A stretch of DNA of 43,701 nt from Methanobrevibacter thaueri (GTDB lineage: Archaea; Methanobacteriota; Methanobacteria; Methanobacteriales; Methanobacteriaceae). Positions 1-7,954 of the stretch are shown here, piece after piece. The position numbers were made by a program, and so were the translations under genes. Position 1 is the stretch's first letter; every line of letters starts with the position of its first letter. Where the stretch lies: assembly GCA_015062925.1 (NCBI GenBank), contig SUTL01000007.1, positions 1 through 43,701 of the forward strand. The letters run 5' to 3'. The notes below the pieces were generated by a model. That model was not told the DNA's origin, made no database searches, and saw nothing but the letters and a program-made list of their open reading frames with translations.

Positions 1-390
1 TGCTGTTGCACCACAAGCAGCACATTTAAGTAAGAATATTCTACCTTCTCTGATAATTCTGGTATCTGGTCTGTTACATTCGTGGCAAATTACATATTTA
101 TCCACATAATCTTCAATTCTTTCATTAATTAAGTAATGGGTGAATTTACCTTGTAAAATTGCTCTTTGTCCTTCAATATTGCCTGCAGTACCTAATTCTC
201 TCATTAAAAATTTTAATAAGTGTTGTGGGTCTCTACTTAAACCTTCTGCAACTTCCTTAAAGTTTTTAATAAATGTTCTATTACCTTGAATATCAGAATA
301 AGCTTTAGGAATTTTGAATCTTTTATGTTCAAATACTTCTGGAGGTAATTGGTCTATTGCTCTTTCTAATAAATCTTCATATTTATCCAT
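1..390 (-). CDS. Translation initiation factor aIF2 subunit beta (C-terminus cut by window edge)
   Basis: Beta subunit of the archaeal aIF2 complex, which carries initiator Met-tRNA to the small ribosomal subunit. The reverse strand reads [20 protein letters not shown] at the N-terminus, then the family stretch [16 protein letters not shown]-terminal zinc ribbon follows, with CHEC and CAAC pairs (about residues 103-128). 130 codons are visible; archaeal family members have about 135 residues, so only a few are missing past base 1. The ATG at 390 is preceded by GGAG at a good distance (about 397-403). It lies downstream of mcm on the same strand with a 132-base gap containing its own AT-rich promoter region. 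Identification is secure. Confidence 0.95.
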   Translation of the reverse strand, partial: MDKYEDLLERAIDQLPPEVFEHKRFKIPKAYSDIQGNRTFIKNFKEVAEGLSRDPQHLLKFLMRELGTAGNIEGQRAILQGKFTHYLINERIEDYVDKYVICHECNRPDTRIIREGRIFLLKCAACGATA

Positions 391-522
391 AATATAATCG
401 CTCCATATAAAATTAGTATATAAGTATAATATATTAATGTATGATTTTAATCATTTATTAATGTATTGTTTATAATATAGTAAAGATTAAAAATTAAAAA
501 AAGTAGGAATTATAGATTTTTT

Positions 523-2523
523 TTAAGCTATTCTATAATATCCTGTTGATGGTTCATAGATTACTCCTTTTTGAACAAGGTTTCTTATAATTTGTTCGGT
601 CTTATCCTCACTCACGCCGTATTTTTCAGCCATGTTTGAAATCAATAGATTTAAAGGAGCATCTCCAGCATATTCTTCCTGGAGTAATTTTATTTCTTCA
701 GTTACTCTTTGGATTTTGTCCCGGTCGGATTTTGCAGTTCCTCCACTAACAATATCTGCATCAATTTCTCCGGTTTCAGGATCAACACCAACTTCTTTAA
801 GACATGCCATTTGTAATCTAACAGCTTTTTCAGCATCTTCTTTTTCAACATATTCTTTAAGTTTAATTTTAGCACTGGCTTCTGATAAACGAATAATTGC
901 TTCTAACTGTCTTGCTGTGATTGGAACCGGTCCTTGTTCTTCAGGATTACTGTTTCTTGTACTTACATAGAATTCTTTTAACACATCATTTGCTTCATCT
1001 GTTAATTGAGGATTAACATTTTTACGTGCATATGCAATATATTTCCTAAGTAATTCAGGTTCAATTTCATAACTTACAGTGTTTGATTTATGTATGTTTA
1101 AAATATGTTCTGCTAATTTTGAATCTCCTTCTTTACTTGGTTTATCTTCTATTACAAAAATTAAATCGAAACGAGAAATAATTGGTGCTGGTAAATCAAT
1201 TTGTTCAGCAAGTACTTTAAACCGGTCAAATCTTCCGAATTTAGGGTTTGCAGCTGCAAGAACAGAACATCTTGAGTTTAATGTTGCCATAATTCCTGCT
1301 TTTGCAATACTTACTGTTTGTTGTTCTAATGCTTCGTGAAGTGCTGATCGGTCTTCTGAACGCATTTTATCCAATTCGTCAACACATACATTTCCCTGAT
1401 CCCCAAGTACTAATGCACCTGCTTCAAGAGACCATCCTCCAAGTTCATCTCTAACTGCAGCTGCGGTTAAACCTGCACCACTGGTACCTTTACCACTTGT
1501 ATATATACTTCTTGGTGCGAGTCTAGATACATATTTTAATATCTGAGATTTACCAATACCTGGGTCTCCAACAATTAGAATATGAATATCTCCTCTGAGT
1601 TTGGTTTCATCTTCAAGTTGTTTTGCAGCTCCTCCGAATAATTGGAGTGCAATTGCTTCTTTAACATCACGATATCCTCTGATTGATGGTGCGGTTGATT
1701 TGATAATTTTATCATAAATATGGGGATCTTTTGATAATTCAATGATTTTTTCCTCATCTTCTTCTGAAAGTTGCAGTTCTTCAAATTCCTGTTCAAGAGG
1801 TTCAATATGATTTACATAAATATAATTTTTAAATTTACCACTTCTCTCTTCTCTAAATGTTTTTAATGTGCCGGTTACTCTTACTTTATCTCCGGGGTTT
1901 AGTTGATCAACTAAATCATCTTCCAATATCATTAGCATTTGTTTAGGTTCAGTTCCTCCGGATAAATTTTCCAAAGGCTCCTGCATTCTGGCAGTTTGAG
2001 TGTCAATGTATTTTGATTCTTCTTGAAGTAATCTGAATGATCTTCCACCACATTCACTGCATAATGATGGTTCTACAATATGGTTTCCGGAAGTCTGTTC
2101 AACTTCATGTAATCTCATACATCCTCTGCATTCAAAAACACCAGTTTCAATACGTGGTCTGATTTCATCTGTTTTTCTTACAATTCCATCCGCTGCAACA
2201 AATGTTCCAATATATTTACTTAATAAATCTTTCAAAGCAATTATATTGGTTAGGTTTTCAAATCGAATATTTATATCTGCATCTTTAACTAAAGGATCAA
2301 TATTTTTAATTGCAACTTGTGCTGCCTGAATAACTTCTTCAGGTTTTATTATTAATAAATCTGCTAACTCAGGATCAAATATTTCTAATGATTGATAATT
2401 TACAGTTAGTGATCTATCATCAGGATATTTTTCAAGTATTTTAAATACATCATCCTTATATGAGGTTGCAAAAAATTCTTCGAATTTTGCAGTTGATGTT
2501 TGTGTTTTATTAGTGGAGTTCAT
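523..2523 (-). CDS. mcm: Replicative helicase MCM
   Basis: Hexameric 3'-5' DNA helicase of the archaeal replication fork. Counting from the chosen start, the N-terminal OB domain carries a zinc site (C132, C135, C155, C158). The AAA+ core has Walker A GDPGIGKS (about 319-326), Walker B VDELDKM (about 381-387), sensor 1 in [11 protein letters not shown] (about 424-434) and the arginine finger in SRFD (R451). A winged helix closes the 666-residue protein. I start at the ATG at 2523 ([10 protein letters not shown]). A further ATG at 2574 would add 17 hydrophobic residues that do not look like an MCM N-terminus, and neither start has a clear Shine-Dalgarno site. The motif stretch is uninterrupted; inteins, common in archaeal mcm, are absent. 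aIF2-beta lies downstream. Confidence 0.96.
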   Translation of the reverse strand: MNSTNKTQTSTAKFEEFFATSYKDDVFKILEKYPDDRSLTVNYQSLEIFDPELADLLIIKPEEVIQAAQVAIKNIDPLVKDADINIRFENLTNIIALKDLLSKYIGTFVAADGIVRKTDEIRPRIETGVFECRGCMRLHEVEQTSGNHIVEPSLCSECGGRSFRLLQEESKYIDTQTARMQEPLENLSGGTEPKQMLMILEDDLVDQLNPGDKVRVTGTLKTFREERSGKFKNYIYVNHIEPLEQEFEELQLSEEDEEKIIELSKDPHIYDKIIKSTAPSIRGYRDVKEAIALQLFGGAAKQLEDETKLRGDIHILIVGDPGIGKSQILKYVSRLAPRSIYTSGKGTSGAGLTAAAVRDELGGWSLEAGALVLGDQGNVCVDELDKMRSEDRSALHEALEQQTVSIAKAGIMATLNSRCSVLAAANPKFGRFDRFKVLAEQIDLPAPIISRFDLIFVIEDKPSKEGDSKLAEHILNIHKSNTVSYEIEPELLRKYIAYARKNVNPQLTDEANDVLKEFYVSTRNSNPEEQGPVPITARQLEAIIRLSEASAKIKLKEYVEKEDAEKAVRLQMACLKEVGVDPETGEIDADIVSGGTAKSDRDKIQRVTEEIKLLQEEYAGDAPLNLLISNMAEKYGVSEDKTEQIIRNLVQKGVIYEPSTGYYRIA

Positions 2524-2646
2524 TATACATATTATTAATTTTTCATACTTAAAAAAATATTCGATAGAGAGCATTTGAAAAGTAACATTAATATACTAAT
2601 ATTAATAAATAAATATACTAATAAATTATTTATAATTGAGGTTAAT

Positions 2647-3066
2647 ATGAGAAAATCAAGATTAAGCTTATTTAAATCCACCTCAATGCTAATTTCTGTT
2701 GTTGGGATTATCATGATAATATCAACAATAATTGTTGTAGCATATGTAGGATATAGTGTTGTTTCAAGTGGTATTACAAATGAAATATCTTCTGGAACTC
2801 AATATGATGAACTTGCAGAATTAAAAGCATCATATGGCAATTTATCAGTTAAATTTGAAAATGTCAAATCATCTTATTACTCTGGTGGTGCTGATGATGT
2901 TAAAGTTTATAATGATGCTAAATTAGAACTGGCACGGGCAAATTCTGCAATTGAAAATGTTCAAAGTGCTCTTGACGCAGGTAAATCATCAAATGAAGTT
3001 GACAGTAGAATTGATTTTGCTAAAGAAAAACTTAAAACAGCTAACAAAGCATACAAATCTCTTTAA
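2647..3066 (+). CDS. Small membrane-anchored coiled-coil protein, function unknown
   Basis: 139 residues. An N-terminal basic stretch (MRKSRLSLFK) is followed by one transmembrane helix (about residues 14-40). The remainder is outside or inside the membrane as a charged, Ala/Lys/Glu-rich, probably coiled-coil domain (about 60-139, with YDELAELKASYGNLSVKFEN). I place the start at the ATG at 2647 because GAGGTTAAT lies directly before it; an upstream in-frame start at 2575 would add about 24 residues without a site. It diverges from mcm, and its stop codon abuts the stop codon of rlmE (zero gap, convergent). I do not recognise a named family. Confidence 0.75.
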   Translation: MRKSRLSLFKSTSMLISVVGIIMIISTIIVVAYVGYSVVSSGITNEISSGTQYDELAELKASYGNLSVKFENVKSSYYSGGADDVKVYNDAKLELARANSAIENVQSALDAGKSSNEVDSRIDFAKEKLKTANKAYKSL

Positions 3067-3699
3067 TTATTTTCTTTTTTTCTTTTTTTTATTGGGCATA
3101 TATTCAAGTCCAACAACATACATTTCAGAACTCTTTTTACGGGATGAAGCGGGTTTTGTTGTTCGCACATGCCTGAATTTACCTTTAAGAGAATCCAACA
3201 TCTCCTTATATTCCGGACCCTGGAAAACTTTCATAACCAAATTACCTTTCACTTCAAGGATATTTTCAGCAATTTCAATCACAACATTCACCAAATCAAT
3301 AGATCTTAACTGATCAATATTTTTAATGCCGCAAAGTGAAGGAGAAGCATCAGACATTACAACTTTCGCCTTACCACCAATAATTTCCATAATCTTTTCC
3401 TGAACTTCAGGAGTTGTAAAATCACCTCTAATTCCATAATAATTTTCCTCATGGAATTTTTTAAACCGGTTAAGATCAACTCCAACAACAATTCCATCCT
3501 CACCAACCTTTTCAAGAGCTACCTGTGACCATCCGCCAGGAGCAGCTCCTAAATCAACAACTGTATTTCCCTGTTTGATAAGTTTATATTTTTTATCTAA
3601 TTGTTTAAGCTTATAAGATGCTCTTGAACGATAATCTTCTTTTTTAGCTTTTTTATAATACGGATCATTATGCTTTTCCATTTGCCATCTACTTCCCAT
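3067..3699 (-). CDS. rlmE: 23S rRNA (uridine-2'-O-)-methyltransferase, RlmE/FtsJ family
   Basis: SAM-dependent 2'-O-ribose methyltransferase acting on large-subunit rRNA. The SAM-binding loop [18 protein letters not shown] is intact. All four members of the K-D-K-E tetrad are visible: Lys in [11 protein letters not shown], Asp in [11 protein letters not shown], Lys in [10 protein letters not shown] and Glu in [11 protein letters not shown]. It has 210 residues, the normal length, with a lysine-rich tail. An in-frame TTG lies six bases upstream of the ATG at 3699. I choose the ATG because AGGAGGG (3708-3714) is 8 bases away from it but only 2 from the TTG. It follows the phosphodiesterase gene by 2 bases, so the two form an operon. 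Confidence 0.93.
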   Translation of the reverse strand: MGSRWQMEKHNDPYYKKAKKEDYRSRASYKLKQLDKKYKLIKQGNTVVDLGAAPGGWSQVALEKVGEDGIVVGVDLNRFKKFHEENYYGIRGDFTTPEVQEKIMEIIGGKAKVVMSDASPSLCGIKNIDQLRSIDLVNVVIEIAENILEVKGNLVMKVFQGPEYKEMLDSLKGKFRHVRTTKPASSRKKSSEMYVVGLEYMPNKKKKKRK

Positions 3700-3701
3700 A
3701 T

Positions 3702-4232
3702 TCAATCCCTCCTATACTGGTTAAAATCAAGAGCACTACACACCGGAGAACCAATTTTAACAATTTCAACATCAACTTCTTTATTATTAATATCAAGCAA
3801 CATTACAGTTCTATCCGCAAGCCTAGGAACAATAGGGCTTCCAGGATTTAAAAGTAAAACTCCTTCAATCTGTTCAATTTTTGGCTGATGAGAATGTCCG
3901 GAAATTAAAATATCAACATTTAACTCCTTAGCCAAATATAATAATTGTGAAGTATCGGCTCTTGGATAAACTTCACCATGAATAACGCCGATTTTTAAAC
4001 CCTCAACTTCAAGTACTTTAGCTTTTGCAAGGTCAATTCCATTTACTCTATCCATATTTCCCTGAACAGCCATTACTGGAGCGATTTTTTTCAATTCTTC
4101 AATAACACTTAATGAAGTTAAATCTCCAGCATGCAATATTAGTTCTACATCACTAAATGTTTCAAATACTTTTTCTGGTAATACTTTCGCCCTATCAGGG
4201 ATATGTGTGTCTGAAATTAAACCTATTAACAT
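3702..4232 (-). CDS. YfcE/MJ0936-type metallophosphodiesterase
   Basis: Small calcineurin-like phosphoesterase of 176 residues, the family's usual length. Metal ligands are all present: D8 and H10 in SDTH, D37 in HAGD, N59 in VQGNM, H85 in VIHGE, and H113/H115 in SGHSH. Relatives such as MJ0936 hydrolyse model phosphodiesters with Mn or Ni, and the physiological substrate is not settled. It is first in a two-gene unit with rlmE, with only 2 bases between them. The start ATG at 4232 has a modest AAGGA upstream. Confidence 0.9.
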   Translation of the reverse strand: MLIGLISDTHIPDRAKVLPEKVFETFSDVELILHAGDLTSLSVIEELKKIAPVMAVQGNMDRVNGIDLAKAKVLEVEGLKIGVIHGEVYPRADTSQLLYLAKELNVDILISGHSHQPKIEQIEGVLLLNPGSPIVPRLADRTVMLLDINNKEVDVEIVKIGSPVCSALDFNQYRRD

Positions 4233-4304
4233 TCTTTTCTAATCCTTAATTTAATTAAATTAATTGTTTGTTTGTCATTATATATTAAATTTTTAAATAA
4301 CAAC

Positions 4305-4354
4305 AATTATAAATTGCTAAAAATATATTTATATATATCATTCTTTTAAGGAGA
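4305..4354 (+). promoter_or_regulatory. Promoter region and ribosome binding site of purP
   Basis: Two overlapping AT-rich TATA candidates lie here: AATTATAAATT (4305-4315) and TTTATATATAT (4328-4338). The first fits better, because a start about 25 bases downstream would keep the strong Shine-Dalgarno AAGGAGA (4348-4354, 7 bases before the ATG) in the mRNA. The second would give a nearly leaderless message. The choice is inferred from spacing only. Confidence 0.45.
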
Positions 4355-4361
4355 AGATATA

Positions 4362-5453
4362 ATGGGAGAAGTTAAAAAAGAAGATATTTTAGATATTTTG
4401 GCGGAGTATGATAAAAGTGAAATTACAATAGCTACTCTTGGAAGCCACACATCATTACATATTTTGCAGGGTGCAAAAGAAGAAGGATTTAGGACAGCTA
4501 TTGTATGTCAAAAAGGAAGAGAAATACCATATCAACGTTTCGGAGTTGCTGATGAATATATTATTGTTGATGAATTTAAAGACATTGTCAATGAAGATGT
4601 TCAACAAAAACTTAGAGATATGAATGCTATTGTTATTCCTCACGGATCTTTTGTTGCATATGCCGGTCTTGATAATGTGGAAGATAAATTTAATGTTCCA
4701 ATGTTTGGAAACCGTGATGTGCTTCGATGGGAAGCTGAAAGGGATAAAGAAAGAGCATTACTTGTTGAAGGTGATGTGAGAATACCATTCAAATACAATA
4801 GTCCATCTGAAATAGACCGGCCAGTAATGGTTAAATTCCCTGGAGCTAGAGGTGGAAGAGGTTACTTTGTAGCATCATCTACTGAAGAATTCAATGCTAA
4901 AATTGAAGCTATGAAAGCCCGTGGATGGTTAGAAGACAGTGATGTTGAAGCAGCACATATTGAAGAATATGTTTCCGGTTGTAACTACTGTATACATTAC
5001 TTCTACTCTGCTCTTGATGATACTGTTGAATTAATGGGTATGGATACAAGATATGAATCCAGTATTGATGGTTTTGTTAGAATGCCAGCTAAAGACCAAT
5101 TAGATATTGATTTAAGCCCATCATATGTTGTAACAGGTAATCATCCGGCAGTAATTCGTGAATCATTACTTCCACAAGTATTTGATATTGCAGACAAATT
5201 AACTGAAAGTGCTAAAAAATTAGTTGCACCAGGATTAAACGGACCTTTCTGCATGCAAACATTAGTAAATGATAACTTGGAAGTAATCTGTTTTGAAATC
5301 AGTGCAAGAACTGATGGTGGAACAAATACATTCATGGATGGTTCTCCTTACTCCTACCTAACTTATGGAAAACCAATGAGTATGGGAAGAAGAATAGCAT
5401 TGGAAATTAAAAATGCTATTAAAAGAGATGAATTAGACAAAATAATAACATAA
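4362..5453 (+). CDS. purP: PurP, formate-dependent FAICAR synthetase
   Basis: ATP-grasp enzyme that formylates AICAR to FAICAR with free formate and ATP. It is the archaeal replacement for the transformylase half of PurH. 363 residues, typical length. The N-terminal part reads ITIATLGSHTSLHILQGAKE. The ATP-grasp core contains VMVKFPGARGGRGYFVA (about residues 150-167), and the C-terminal catalytic stretch has FEISARTDGGTNTF. The ATG is fixed by AAGGAGA 7 bases upstream. Transcribed alone, it ends in a region with a nested inverted repeat shared with the convergent cysteine-cluster gene. Confidence 0.95.
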   Translation: MGEVKKEDILDILAEYDKSEITIATLGSHTSLHILQGAKEEGFRTAIVCQKGREIPYQRFGVADEYIIVDEFKDIVNEDVQQKLRDMNAIVIPHGSFVAYAGLDNVEDKFNVPMFGNRDVLRWEAERDKERALLVEGDVRIPFKYNSPSEIDRPVMVKFPGARGGRGYFVASSTEEFNAKIEAMKARGWLEDSDVEAAHIEEYVSGCNYCIHYFYSALDDTVELMGMDTRYESSIDGFVRMPAKDQLDIDLSPSYVVTGNHPAVIRESLLPQVFDIADKLTESAKKLVAPGLNGPFCMQTLVNDNLEVICFEISARTDGGTNTFMDGSPYSYLTYGKPMSMGRRIALEIKNAIKRDELDKIIT

Positions 5454-5483
5454 AACTATTTTGCCAATCTCAAAAGACTGGAT

Positions 5484-5540
5484 TAAGTAATACTATTAAT
5501 TAATCAATAGTTCAATTGATTTTTTACAAAGTATTACTTA
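5484..5540. repeat. Nested inverted repeat between convergent genes
   Basis: TAAGTAATACT (5484-5494) is perfectly complementary to AGTATTACTTA (5530-5540). Inside the 35-base loop, AATCAAT (5502-5508) pairs with ATTGATT (5515-5521) around a 6-base loop. It sits between the convergent purP and cysteine-cluster genes, so a two-way transcription end is the simplest reading. The outer arms are unusually far apart for a terminator. Confidence 0.6.
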
Positions 5541-5587
5541 TTTTAACAGTTTCTTATTTTAAAAATAGATTTTTACATTGAAATAGT

Positions 5588-6205
5588 TTATAATATTGTT
5601 TCATACTCGATTTTTTCATCATATCTTTTTTTAGATTCCAAAACCAACAAATCATAAACTAAAGAATCTTCCAATAATTCCTTCCATGCTTCATAAGTAG
5701 CTTTAATAAAATCATCATTTAATTTAACATGATCTCTAATAAGAGGACAAGTATATGGAGTTTTACTGTCATCAATTATTAAATGTAATTTGCCATTTTT
5801 ATCTAAATGAGGTCTTAAAGGATATGTTCTACATTGCATTGGCCTAATTGACCGATTACATTTAGGAGGGTTCACACATTTAGCAATATAACCTCTATCT
5901 CCCCAAGAAGAAGGATATTTATCTTCATAAGTTTCAAAATGATATAACTCATAATCAGGACTATCTACATATAATAATTCTTCACCAGGAAGTAAATATA
6001 ATACTAATTCTGATTCCTTAGGATTTTCCTCTTTATAGGTACAGCATATTTGCTCACATAATTCTCCACAATCATAATCAACTGGTGAAACTTTATTTAA
6101 TTTCTCATGTACTTTTTTTATCCGGATTAATTGTTCTTTTTTATCAGATTTTTTTAAAAGAATTAATTTAAGAACTAATGAAGAAAGTTTATTTTGCACA
6201 CTCAT
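5588..6205 (-). CDS. YkgJ-type cysteine-cluster protein
   Basis: 205 residues with eight conserved-looking cysteines: C46, C50, C54 and C55 (CGELCEQICC), then C110, C116, C125 (PMQCRTYPLRP) and C153. The motif order, with Cys-Arg-x-Tyr-Pro-x-Arg-Pro, matches the YkgJ family, described as putative zinc or iron chelating, with no defined reaction. The protein is soluble with a lysine-rich N-terminus. There is no strong Shine-Dalgarno site, only AAAAGAAG before the ATG. Transcribed alone, convergent with purP. Confidence 0.75.
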   Translation of the reverse strand: MSVQNKLSSLVLKLILLKKSDKKEQLIRIKKVHEKLNKVSPVDYDCGELCEQICCTYKEENPKESELVLYLLPGEELLYVDSPDYELYHFETYEDKYPSSWGDRGYIAKCVNPPKCNRSIRPMQCRTYPLRPHLDKNGKLHLIIDDSKTPYTCPLIRDHVKLNDDFIKATYEAWKELLEDSLVYDLLVLESKKRYDEKIEYETIL

Positions 6206-6351
6206 ACTTCTTTTTATTATTTTTCAAGGTTTAAATAATTTGTCATGCTGTTTAATTTAAGGATGGTGTATTTCATATTATATTCAAAAAAAAGTAATTA
6301 AAATAAAAAAATATTAAATAGATTTAAATACATTTATAGTTATTATATTTT

Positions 6352-6429
6352 TTAGAAGAATATTTTTAATAAATCAAATAGGTTAAATTTTAATTTTGGT
6401 TTAATTCTCATGAATTTTTCTTTTGCCAT
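6352..6429 (-). CDS. Microprotein 1, 25 residues, FNLFDLL family
   Basis: Reverse-strand reading frame of 25 codons starting MAKEKFMRIKPK and ending KLKFNLFDLLKIFF. It is preceded by an ideal Shine-Dalgarno GGAGGTGAC (6435-6443, 6 to 7 bases before the ATG). A TATA box, TATAAATA, is centred about 52 bases upstream of the ATG, which puts the expected transcript start about 25 bases ahead of the start codon. The N-terminal half is cationic; the tail would form an amphipathic helix ending in two Phe. Two relatives follow at 6698-6793 and 6957-7034. Function is unknown; a membrane-active or membrane-binding peptide is my inference. Confidence 0.7.
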   Translation of the reverse strand: MAKEKFMRIKPKLKFNLFDLLKIFF

Positions 6430-6477
6430 AATTTGTCACCTCCATTTTAGTAGATATTAATATGTTGTCTTTGGGTT

Positions 6478-6485
6478 TATTTATA
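6478..6485 (-). promoter_or_regulatory. TATA box of microprotein 1
   Basis: TATAAATA on the minus strand, centred 52 bases upstream of the ATG at 6429. The predicted start of transcription near 6455 gives a leader of roughly 25 bases holding the GGAGGTGA site. The other two microprotein genes have TATA boxes at similar distances, which supports independent transcription of each. Confidence 0.5.
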
Positions 6486-6665
6486 TTATTTGGAAAATGA
6501 GGTTTTATATGAGTATATTTATTATTGTTTAATTAATTTTAAAAAAAGGTATATTATTTGATTATTTTTGGATAATTGGTTATGTATTTTAAGGATAATG
6601 AAAATTTAAATAAAAAAATTAATTTAAAGTTTAGTTTCAAAATATTGGAAATTTTCTTAAAAAGT

Positions 6666-6681
6666 GAATTTGAATAAATTC
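6666..6681. terminator. Hairpin downstream of microprotein 2
   Basis: GAATTT and AAATTC form a perfect 6-bp stem with a 4-base loop, 16 bases after the stop codon of microprotein 2. On the minus strand a run of T (from the A-run near 6612-6618) follows further downstream. It may be a transcription end or a 3' stabilising structure; the stem is weak. Confidence 0.35.
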
Positions 6682-6697
6682 AAGTTATTCTATTTTT

Positions 6698-6793
6698 TTA
6701 GAATAATATTTTGAATAAATCAAAAATGTTAAATTTAAGTTTAACATGTGGTTTAGTTCTTTGGAATCTATATTCCTCTTGCTTGGTTGGCAT
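6698..6793 (-). CDS. Microprotein 2, 31 residues, with G9 tract at its start
   Basis: 31 codons beginning MPTKQEEYRFQRTKPH and ending VKLKFNIFDLFKILF, clearly related to microproteins 1 and 3 over the last 14 residues. The Shine-Dalgarno position is taken by nine G in a row (C9 at 6798-6806 on the plus strand), 4 bases before the ATG. A second ATG at 6806-6808 starts on the first G of the tract. At the present length it is in frame and would add Met-Gly-Gly-Gly-Asn. It has no ribosome site of its own, so I prefer the ATG at 6793. A TATA box lies about 58 bases upstream. Function unknown. Confidence 0.6.
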   Translation of the reverse strand: MPTKQEEYRFQRTKPHVKLKFNIFDLFKILF

Positions 6794-6797
6794 ATTT

Positions 6798-6806
6798 CCC
6801 CCCCCC
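6798..6806 (-). repeat. Homopolymer G9 tract (C9 on plus strand)
   Basis: Nine consecutive G on the coding strand, 4 bases before the start of microprotein 2. G-runs of this length stand out in this AT-rich region and are prone to slippage. A length change would shift Shine-Dalgarno spacing and the frame of the upstream ATG at 6806-6808. Phase variation is inferred, not shown. Confidence 0.85.
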
Positions 6807-6846
6807 ATTTAATTTCGTTATTAATATTTCTATTATTTAATTTATG

Positions 6847-6857
6847 TATATATTTTA
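6847..6857 (-). promoter_or_regulatory. TATA box of microprotein 2
   Basis: TAAAATATATA on the minus strand, centred about 58 bases before the ATG at 6793. Expected transcript start is near 6825, leaving a leader that includes the whole G9 tract. Confidence 0.45.
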
Positions 6858-6956
6858 TTTGCAAAATTTAGATTTTGGTGTAAATAATTTTAGCCTTGTT
6901 ATAATTGTTTAAAAAAAAATTAATTTAAATTTTCTTTGATAAATTAATATGTTTTC

Positions 6957-7034
6957 TTAGAAGAATAGTTTTAATAAATCAAATAGGTTAAATTTTAATT
7001 TTGGTTTAACCGGGAGTTTTGGTTTAATTGCCAT
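6957..7034 (-). CDS. Microprotein 3, 25 residues, FNLFDLL family
   Basis: 25 codons starting MAIKPKLPVKPK and ending KLKFNLFDLLKLFF. The last 54 bases including the stop differ from microprotein 1 at only two positions, whereas the first codons differ. The N-terminal part contains an internal repeat (IKPKLP then VKPKLK). The Shine-Dalgarno GGAAGTGA (one mismatch to GGAGGTGA) lies about 7 bases upstream. The gene begins 54 bases after the stop of the membrane protein at 7089-7487, so it could also be read from that operon. An AAATATAA TATA box about 48 bases upstream suggests its own promoter. Function unknown. Confidence 0.7.
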   Translation of the reverse strand: MAIKPKLPVKPKLKFNLFDLLKLFF

Positions 7035-7075
7035 CGTTGTCACTTCCTTCATGTTTTTTCAATTAATATATTGTT

Positions 7076-7088
7076 TATTATATTTTTA
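7076..7088 (-). promoter_or_regulatory. TATA box of microprotein 3
   Basis: AAAAATATAATAAA on the minus strand, immediately after the stop codon of the upstream membrane protein gene and about 48 bases before the ATG at 7034. The position matches those of the two other microprotein promoters. Confidence 0.4.
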
Positions 7089-7487
7089 TTATTTTTTATT
7101 TTTCTTTTTACCTTTTTTTTGTTGTTTTTCATATTCTGCAATTGCTTTTTGACGACTGAGTTTAGTGTATGCACCAACAAAACCAATAAAAGCACCAACA
7201 AGAAGGATTAAAATTGTTAAAGCCATCATTCCAGTTTCAGTTAAGAAAAAACCCTCGAACTGACCTAGGTATCCTTGAAATGTTAATATGATAATTGGTG
7301 TTGCAGCAATTGCTCCCATTAAAGTCCCGGTTTTAAGATCTTTCTGACCATATCCGGCATATAAAAGACCTATTGCTGATACTGGATATAACCAATCCCA
7401 AATTTGCCATCCGAATAGTATGAATGCAGCAGCTATCGCTGCTCCAAATACTAGTGCTTTCATATTTATATCTACAAACTTACTCAT
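7089..7487 (-). CDS. Small membrane protein, about four transmembrane segments
   Basis: 132 residues with hydrophobic segments at about 8-28, 30-45, 55-72 and 85-107, and a strongly basic tail rich in Lys/Gln (EKQQKKGKKKNKK). A TTG lies two codons before the ATG at 7487; I choose the ATG because GGAG (7497-7501) is about 9 bases upstream of it. It follows the gene at 7521-7889 by about 33 bases, so they are likely co-transcribed. I cannot assign a function. Small membrane proteins of this type are often annotated in Methanobacteriales as conserved hypothetical. Confidence 0.7.
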   Translation of the reverse strand: MSKFVDINMKALVFGAAIAAAFILFGWQIWDWLYPVSAIGLLYAGYGQKDLKTGTLMGAIAATPIIILTFQGYLGQFEGFFLTETGMMALTILILLVGAFIGFVGAYTKLSRQKAIAEYEKQQKKGKKKNKK

Positions 7488-7520
7488 ATTCAAATCTCCA
7501 AAAATGAAAATATTATAAAA

Positions 7521-7889
7521 TTAATCTTTACTGGATATTTTTCCTCCAACCGCACCTGTAATTCCCATTACAATAGCATAGTATATTAAATCATTAATTA
7601 CTGTGATGATGCCTGTGACTCCGGAAAGTGTGAATCCGGTTAATCCTGCGAATAAACCAAATAAACTACCTCCAATTGTAGCAATTAAAAGGAATAATAT
7701 TGCACTTATAATGGTACCTAATGCTCCTGCAAGTGCGGCATTCCATAATCCTCCTAACATTCCTGAATGGGAAATATATCCGATTATGAATCCTATAAGT
7801 AACAATCCAATAAAATTATAATGTGCAAAGAATGATTTTACTATAATTACTAATATGAAACCAATAATCACTGCTTTCCAGTTAGTCAT
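7521..7889 (-). CDS. Small membrane protein, DUF5518-like
   Basis: 122 residues, almost entirely hydrophobic, with about four transmembrane helices (5-22, 25-45, 50-85 and 95-118). It has glycine-rich turns such as FIIGYISHSGMLGGLWNAAL and GTIISA. The opening MTNWKAVIIGF and the Gly-Tyr-Ile plus Trp-Asn-Ala-Ala pattern resemble DUF5518 proteins of methanogens, by memory rather than search. The ATG at 7889 follows GTGAGGAT. It is first gene of a probable pair with 7089-7487. Role unknown. Confidence 0.65.
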   Translation of the reverse strand: MTNWKAVIIGFILVIIVKSFFAHYNFIGLLLIGFIIGYISHSGMLGGLWNAALAGALGTIISAILFLLIATIGGSLFGLFAGLTGFTLSGVTGIITVINDLIYYAIVMGITGAVGGKISSKD

Positions 7890-7954
7890 TTTATATCCTC
7901 ACTTTTTATTATACTTTTATTATTTTTTGCTATGTAGGTATTTAATTTTTTTTA

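Noticed and set aside
2524-2574. Longer MCM start
   Set aside because: The extra 17 residues are hydrophobic and unlike MCM, and no Shine-Dalgarno site supports them.
6240-6298. A 19-codon minus-strand frame downstream of microprotein 1
   Set aside because: No Shine-Dalgarno site, no TATA box at the right distance and no similarity to the three microproteins.
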